Shown piece by piece: positions 60,180-64,000 of a DNA stretch of 64,000 nt. The position numbers were made by a program, and so were the translations under genes. This stretch comes from Streptomyces sp. C10-9-1. Lineage in GTDB: Bacteria > Actinomycetota > Actinomycetes > Streptomycetales > Streptomycetaceae. The stretch is taken from positions 124,001-188,000 of the forward strand of contig NZ_JANHKP010000007.1 of the NCBI RefSeq assembly GCF_024497955.1. The letters run 5' to 3'. The notes under the pieces were generated by a model, which had not been told where the DNA came from, ran no database searches, and saw nothing but the letters and a program-made list of their open reading frames with translations. Numbering within the stretch: position 1 is the stretch's first letter; each line of letters starts with the position of its first letter.

Positions 60180-60367
60180 CCCCTCCCGTGTCGTGTACGC
60201 GATCATGCCAGACAGCCCGCGGCACCCACCGGCCTCGGCGCGTTGCGCCACCCGGCCGTGGGCACGTGCCGTCCGGGACCCATCGGAACCAGCCAAGTCA
60301 CCTGCACAGACAGCCACTTGACGGAGCGGCATCGGCATCCGGAGCAGGCTCCGCTAGCCTGTGCGCC

Positions 60368-62491
60368 ATGCATGGGGGACTAGAAAACGGCTCTAGTTTG
60401 ACGGGGAGCGGGGCCCGGCCACGGGAAGCGGGCGACCCGCGGCGCATCGGCCCCTTCGCCCTGCTCGGCGTCCTCGGCTCCGGGGGGATGGGGCGGGTGT
60501 ACCTGGGGGCCTCCTCGGGGCGCTACGCCGCGGTGAAGCAGGTGCTGCCGGCGCTCGCCGAGGACGAGGACTTCCTGCGCCACTTCGGGCACGAACTCGA
60601 CAACCTGGCCCGGCTGCCGGACGGGGTGAGCGCCGCGCTGCTGGCGAGCGACCGCAGCGCCCGACCGCCGTGGCTGGCCACCGGGTACATCCCCGGCATC
60701 ACCCTCGGCGAGGCCGTCCGGCTCCAGGGGGGCGCCCTGCCCTCCGACACGGTCTGGCGGCTGCTCCGGGACGCCGCCGCCGGGCTGCGTGCCGTGCACG
60801 CCGTGGAGATGGTGCACCGCGACCTGAAGCCGTCGAACGTGATGCTGACCGCCGACGGCGCGAAGCTGATCGACTTCGGAGTGGCCCGGGCCGCCGACCA
60901 GAGCCGGCTGACCCGTACCGGCATGGTGATCGGCACCCCTGCCTACATGGCACCCGAACAGGCCGTGGCAGAGCGCCGGCTGACCGGTGCGGCGGATGTC
61001 TTCGCCCTCGGCAGCCTGCTGCTCTACGCGGCCAACGGGCGTCCGCCCTTCGGGGACGGCTCCGGCCTCGACCTGCTCTACCGCATCGTCCACACCGAGC
61101 CGGATCTGGGCGGCCTCGCCCGGACGGCACCGGAGCTGGCCGAGGTGGTCGCCGCCTGCCTGGCGAAGGACCCTGCGGAACGGCCCACGGCAGCCGAGCT
61201 GTTCGAGCGGGCCGGGGAGTACACCGTCGCCCTGGTGCCGGGCGCCGCGGCACCCTGGCCGCGTCCGGTGGCGGAACGGATCGCGGAGCGGACGGCGTTC
61301 GCCGCGACCCCGCCACCGGAGGCGGACGAGACCGGGGAGCCCGGCACGGCCGAGGACGGGGCCCCCGCCCCGCCCGCGGCCCCCGGCCCACCGCCCGGCG
61401 GACCGGCCGCACCGGCGGCCCCGGCACCGGTCACCCCGCCGCCTCCGGACGCCGAAGGCACGCGCCGCACCGGCGCCCGGCGCCGGAGCCTCCTCTTCGT
61501 CGCCCTGCCCGTGGTGGTCACGGGCACCACCCTGACCCTCACGCTCTCCCCCTACGGCCTCCCCTTCGGCCAGGACCCCGGGGGCGGCGTCGCGGCCCCC
61601 TCGACCGGCACGGCGCCGCAGGTCCCCGGCTCCCCCGCGCCCTCCGGGGGCGCGCCCGGCCCGGGGTCGCCGTCCGTGGACGCCTCGGGCGCCGCACCCG
61701 CCGGCAGCTCCTCGCCCCCGCACGGGGTGCCGCGGCCGGACGGCGGCGGGGGCGGCCCAGAGGGAGCGAACGCCCCGGGCTCCCCGGGGGGTTCGGGAGC
61801 GGCGGGCGGAACCACCGGCTCCGGCGGGGCGGACGGCACGGCAGGCGGCACAGGGGGTTCCGGGTCCGGCTCCGGCTCCGGCTCCGGGTCCGGGTCCGGG
61901 TCCGGGTCCGGGTCCGGGTCCGGGTCCTCCGGAGGGTCGGGTTCCCCGGAGGGATCCGGCGGCTCGGGCTCGGGGTCGACGGGCTCCGGAGGATCGGGCT
62001 CCTCCGACGGGACGGGCGGATCGGGCTCCCCGGGAGGCACGGGAGGCACGGGAGGCTCCGGGTCCTCCGGCGGGCCGGGCGGCACGACGCCCCCGCCTCC
62101 GTCGGGCTCCTCCCGGCTGCGCGTGACGAGCGACGGCAGGTGCCTGGCCGAGTACGACGCGGGAGTCTTCACCACGGCCTCCCCCTCGGAGTGCGGCGCC
62201 CCTTCCACGAACGGGGGACGGCTCTACTACTCCTGGCGCTACTCGGGCTCGGGCCCCTTCCGGATCGTCAGCACCTCCACGGGGCGCTGCCTCACCTCCA
62301 AGGGCTTCAGCCAGGCGGTCCCGGCCCCCTGCGACGGCTCCGCGGCACAGAGCTGGCGCATCGGCTCCGGCACCTCCGGCAGCCACACCCTCCGCAGCGG
62401 GGCCGACGGCGGCTGCCTGACCATGTCCGGCGCCACCGTCGTCTCGTACACCTGCGACGGATCGGCCTCGCAGCTGTGGCGCAAGGGCTGA
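60368..62491 (+). CDS. Ser/Thr protein kinase with extracellular ricin-type lectin domain
   Basis: The 707-residue receptor-like kinase has a complete Hanks domain (residues 27-285): GSGGMGRVYLG loop (37-47), K57 in AAVKQVL, catalytic HRDLKPSN (150-157), DFG (169-171) and APE (195-197). A proline-rich juxtamembrane stretch, a single membrane helix (about 374-394), and an external Ser/Gly linker with 11 GS dipeptides in a row (498-519) follow. The C-terminal domain of about 130 residues has RCLTSKGF, AAQSWRIG and ASQLWRKG, the QxW repeats of a ricin B/beta-trefoil lectin. It probably senses an extracellular carbohydrate. ATG 60368 lies near a TAGCCT -10-like element. Confidence 0.93.
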   Translation: MHGGLENGSSLTGSGARPREAGDPRRIGPFALLGVLGSGGMGRVYLGASSGRYAAVKQVLPALAEDEDFLRHFGHELDNLARLPDGVSAALLASDRSARPPWLATGYIPGITLGEAVRLQGGALPSDTVWRLLRDAAAGLRAVHAVEMVHRDLKPSNVMLTADGAKLIDFGVARAADQSRLTRTGMVIGTPAYMAPEQAVAERRLTGAADVFALGSLLLYAANGRPPFGDGSGLDLLYRIVHTEPDLGGLARTAPELAEVVAACLAKDPAERPTAAELFERAGEYTVALVPGAAAPWPRPVAERIAERTAFAATPPPEADETGEPGTAEDGAPAPPAAPGPPPGGPAAPAAPAPVTPPPPDAEGTRRTGARRRSLLFVALPVVVTGTTLTLTLSPYGLPFGQDPGGGVAAPSTGTAPQVPGSPAPSGGAPGPGSPSVDASGAAPAGSSSPPHGVPRPDGGGGGPEGANAPGSPGGSGAAGGTTGSGGADGTAGGTGGSGSGSGSGSGSGSGSGSGSGSGSSGGSGSPEGSGGSGSGSTGSGGSGSSDGTGGSGSPGGTGGTGGSGSSGGPGGTTPPPPSGSSRLRVTSDGRCLAEYDAGVFTTASPSECGAPSTNGGRLYYSWRYSGSGPFRIVSTSTGRCLTSKGFSQAVPAPCDGSAAQSWRIGSGTSGSHTLRSGADGGCLTMSGATVVSYTCDGSASQLWRKG

Positions 62492-62650
62492 GGGGAGACA
62501 GCCGGGTGGACACCGATGAGTTTCCCCGCTCCGCGCGGTCGTAGGACACGGCGGTCGGGGAACATGGTGGCCGGCGCGCGGCGGGAACCCCCGGTGCCCG
62601 CGCCCACCGAACCGGCCGGGAACCACCCACGAGACACCGAGGAATCCGCT

Positions 62651-63223
62651 ATGCGCACCCTGATCAGCACCGCCTTCGTCTCCCTCGACGGCGTGGTGGA
62701 GGCCCCGGGCGGAGAGCCCGGCTACCGCAACTCGGGCTGGACGTTCAAGGACGTCGAGTTCCTGCCCGAGGCCTACGAGATCAAGGGCCGCGAGCAGGAG
62801 GAGGCCGCGGCCCTGCTGCTGGGGCGGACCAGCTACGAGGCCTTCAGCCCGGTGTGGCCGGGCATGGAGGAGTTCGCGGGCTACAAGGTGATGCCGAAGT
62901 ACGTCGTCTCCACCACGCTGACCGAGGACGACCTGGTGCCGGACTGGGGCGAGACCACGATCCTGCGCTCGCTGGACGAGGTCGCGAGGCTGAAGGAGAC
63001 CGAGGGCGGCCCGATCATCGTGCACGGGAGCGCCACCCTCAACCGGGGCCTGTCGGACGCCGGGCTGATCGACCGCTACCACCTGCTGGTGTTCCCGCTT
63101 CTGCTCGGCGCCGGGAAGCGCCTGTTCAGCACCACCGACAAGGACGTGCAGAAGCTGAAGCTGGTCGAGCACGAGGCCTACGCCAACGGCATCCAGAAGA
63201 ACGTCTTCGACGTGGTGCGCTGA
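62651..63223 (+). CDS. Dihydrofolate reductase family protein
   Basis: The 190-residue RibD_C-fold protein starts MRTLISTAFVSLDGVVEAPG and has AAALLLGRTSYEAFSPVWPG, YVVSTTLTEDDLVPDWGETT and PIIVHGSATLNRGLSDAGLI, with the NADPH-binding glycine region and GAGKRLF near the end. This is the common actinobacterial stand-alone family (YwjB/YyaP-like) with unknown substrate. GAGGA seven bases upstream supports ATG 62651. It appears monocistronic and ends before a strong terminator. Confidence 0.9.
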   Translation: MRTLISTAFVSLDGVVEAPGGEPGYRNSGWTFKDVEFLPEAYEIKGREQEEAAALLLGRTSYEAFSPVWPGMEEFAGYKVMPKYVVSTTLTEDDLVPDWGETTILRSLDEVARLKETEGGPIIVHGSATLNRGLSDAGLIDRYHLLVFPLLLGAGKRLFSTTDKDVQKLKLVEHEAYANGIQKNVFDVVR

Positions 63224-63250
63224 CCGGGGCAGCGACCGCCCGGCGGCGGT

Positions 63251-63281
63251 GCGGGGCGCCCCCCGGGGGAGGGCGCCCCGC
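63251..63281. terminator. Hairpin terminator
   Basis: GCGGGGCGCCC (63251-63261) pairs with GGGCGCCCCGC (63271-63281). It lies between the DHFR-like gene and the convergent deacetylase gene. Confidence 0.8.
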
Positions 63282-63286
63282 CGCGC

Positions 63287-64000
63287 TCAGCCGAGGAGGT
63301 AGTCGCGCAGCGGGGCCGGACTCAGCCCCGCCGCGTCGGCGGCCTCCAGTGCGCGGGTGAGGTCGGCCTCCAGCGTGGGGCCCATGTGCAGCAGCACGAT
63401 GTCGCCCGCCTTCAGCTCCGGGGTGGGCGGGGTCCAGGAGCCCCAGGTGGTGAGGTCGTAGGTCCACATCACGATGGCCTCGGCGCCGCAGGCCGGGGCC
63501 GCCGTGCGCGTGTCGGCGTTGTGGTAGGGCCAGTTGTAGGTGGCCCCGCCCGCGGGGCGCAGCAGCCGGGGGCCGTCGCCGAAGGCCGCGAGCTGGCGGT
63601 CGCGCGCCCCGCAGATCTCGGCGCGCTGCTCGGCCTCGGTGAGGGTGGTGAGGTCGGGGTGGGTGGTGGTGTGGTTCTCGATCCGGGAGGGGCCGTGCGC
63701 GAGGAGCGTGCGGTAGTAGTCGCGGTCCCGCTCGTAGGCGTCGGGCAGCAGGAACAGCGAGGCGGGGATGCGGCGATCGAGGAGCAGCTGCCGGGCTCCG
63801 GCGGCCTCCTCGGTCGCCCAGCCGTCGTCGATGGTGATGAAGACGACCGGGTCGTCGGTCTCCACATGGCTGATGACGGGCGCGGGCGCGGGTGTCCACG
63901 CCCCGGCCGCGGCCGGGGCGGCCTGGGCGGGGCCCGTGAGGAACACCAGCGGGGCCAGGGTCGTGAGCACGGCGGCGAGCAGGGGGCGGACGCGGCCGCC
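63287..64000 (-). CDS. Secreted polysaccharide deacetylase-like protein (5' end beyond window)
   Basis: The visible 237 codons encode a signal-peptide core (VRPLLAAVLTTLAPLVFLTG, cleavage near AQA) and a NodB-type domain. The TFDDG-like motif is VVFITIDDGWATEE, the HxxxH motif is IENHTTTHPDL (metal ligands), and LRPAGGATYNWPYHN replaces the usual RPPYG. VLLHMGPT is the late histidine motif. It should act on extracellular or cell-wall carbohydrate, but the altered RPxxG leaves activity uncertain. The frame is open to the window edge, and the GTG at 63970 would cut the signal peptide, so the true start lies outside. Confidence 0.88.
   Translation of the reverse strand, partial: GGRVRPLLAAVLTTLAPLVFLTGPAQAAPAAAGAWTPAPAPVISHVETDDPVVFITIDDGWATEEAAGARQLLLDRRIPASLFLLPDAYERDRDYYRTLLAHGPSRIENHTTTHPDLTTLTEAEQRAEICGARDRQLAAFGDGPRLLRPAGGATYNWPYHNADTRTAAPACGAEAIVMWTYDLTTWGSWTPPTPELKAGDIVLLHMGPTLEADLTRALEAADAAGLSPAPLRDYLLG

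Noticed and set aside
61861..61924. GSGSGS-coding tract as a microsatellite or CRISPR-like repeat
   Set aside because: It is in frame in the kinase linker and encodes alternating Gly/Ser; there are no spacers.

Overview
The window is a stretch of chromosome from a Streptomyces or very close relative. The base composition is strongly GC-rich, with GTG and TTG starts common and third codon positions almost always G or C. It carries typical Streptomyces families: DUF2530, DUF3027, DUF2771, DUF397, futalosine-pathway menaquinone genes, XPB-type helicase, HelD, EACC1/caspase and RsbW-like ATPases. No rRNA, tRNA or CRISPR array was found. Most of the sequence is ordinary chromosomal coding DNA with short intergenic gaps, 4-bp start/stop overlaps inside operons and GC-rich hairpin terminators between convergent genes.

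Layout. 1-9.7 kb: MarR-MFS efflux operon, purine permease with an attenuator-like leader, DUF2530 protein, CtpE-type Ca2+ P-type ATPase, a secreted I36/FG-GAP protein, a DHFR-like reductase, and an anti-sigma-type ATPase divergent from a small hypothetical gene. 9.7-13 kb: a TetR gene and a divergent membrane-protein gene, followed by decayed mobile DNA (IS5-type and Tn3-type transposase remnants and a DUF397 tail). 13-16.6 kb: an HTH/zinc-ribbon protein, a VapBC-type toxin-antitoxin pair, a small secreted protein, and about 1 kb of gene-poor, less GC-rich DNA holding one small membrane ORF without a normal start codon. 16.7-30.5 kb: conserved chromosomal genes, namely a sacsin/HSP90-like ATPase, DUF3027, MFS, a lipoprotein, mqnB-mqnD, a cold-shock protein, a HAD phosphatase, membrane proteins and a helicase-associated/WYL-like protein.

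30.6-34.8 kb looks like an accessory island between two helicase genes. It holds an N-terminally truncated FtsX permease, a secreted HEXXH metalloprotease with a lipoprotein partner, and a convergent ECF sigma/anti-sigma operon. The lipoprotein and the anti-sigma ectodomain appear to share one domain, and a candidate ECF promoter precedes the protease, so the four genes may form one envelope-sensing circuit. 34.9-39.3 kb: XPB helicase and HelD. 39.6-47.6 kb: an oxidoreductase-TetR operon, a CutC/CopA copper pair around a CsoR-like operator, an HD hydrolase, a chloramphenicol-type MFS exporter with competing hairpins over its start, and two small DUF genes. 47.7-49.7 kb: MurR/RpiR regulator and MurQ etherase (MurNAc-6-P recycling). 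49.8-52.6 kb: an EACC1-caspase-transmembrane two-gene operon, a probable biological-conflict (immunity or cell-death) system and, with the sigma/protease island, the most interesting content here. 52.6-64 kb: MacB-type ABC exporter, ArsR-MFS operon, beta-lactamase-fold hydrolase, membrane protein, a Ser/Thr kinase with an external lectin domain, a second DHFR-like protein and a polysaccharide deacetylase cut by the window edge.
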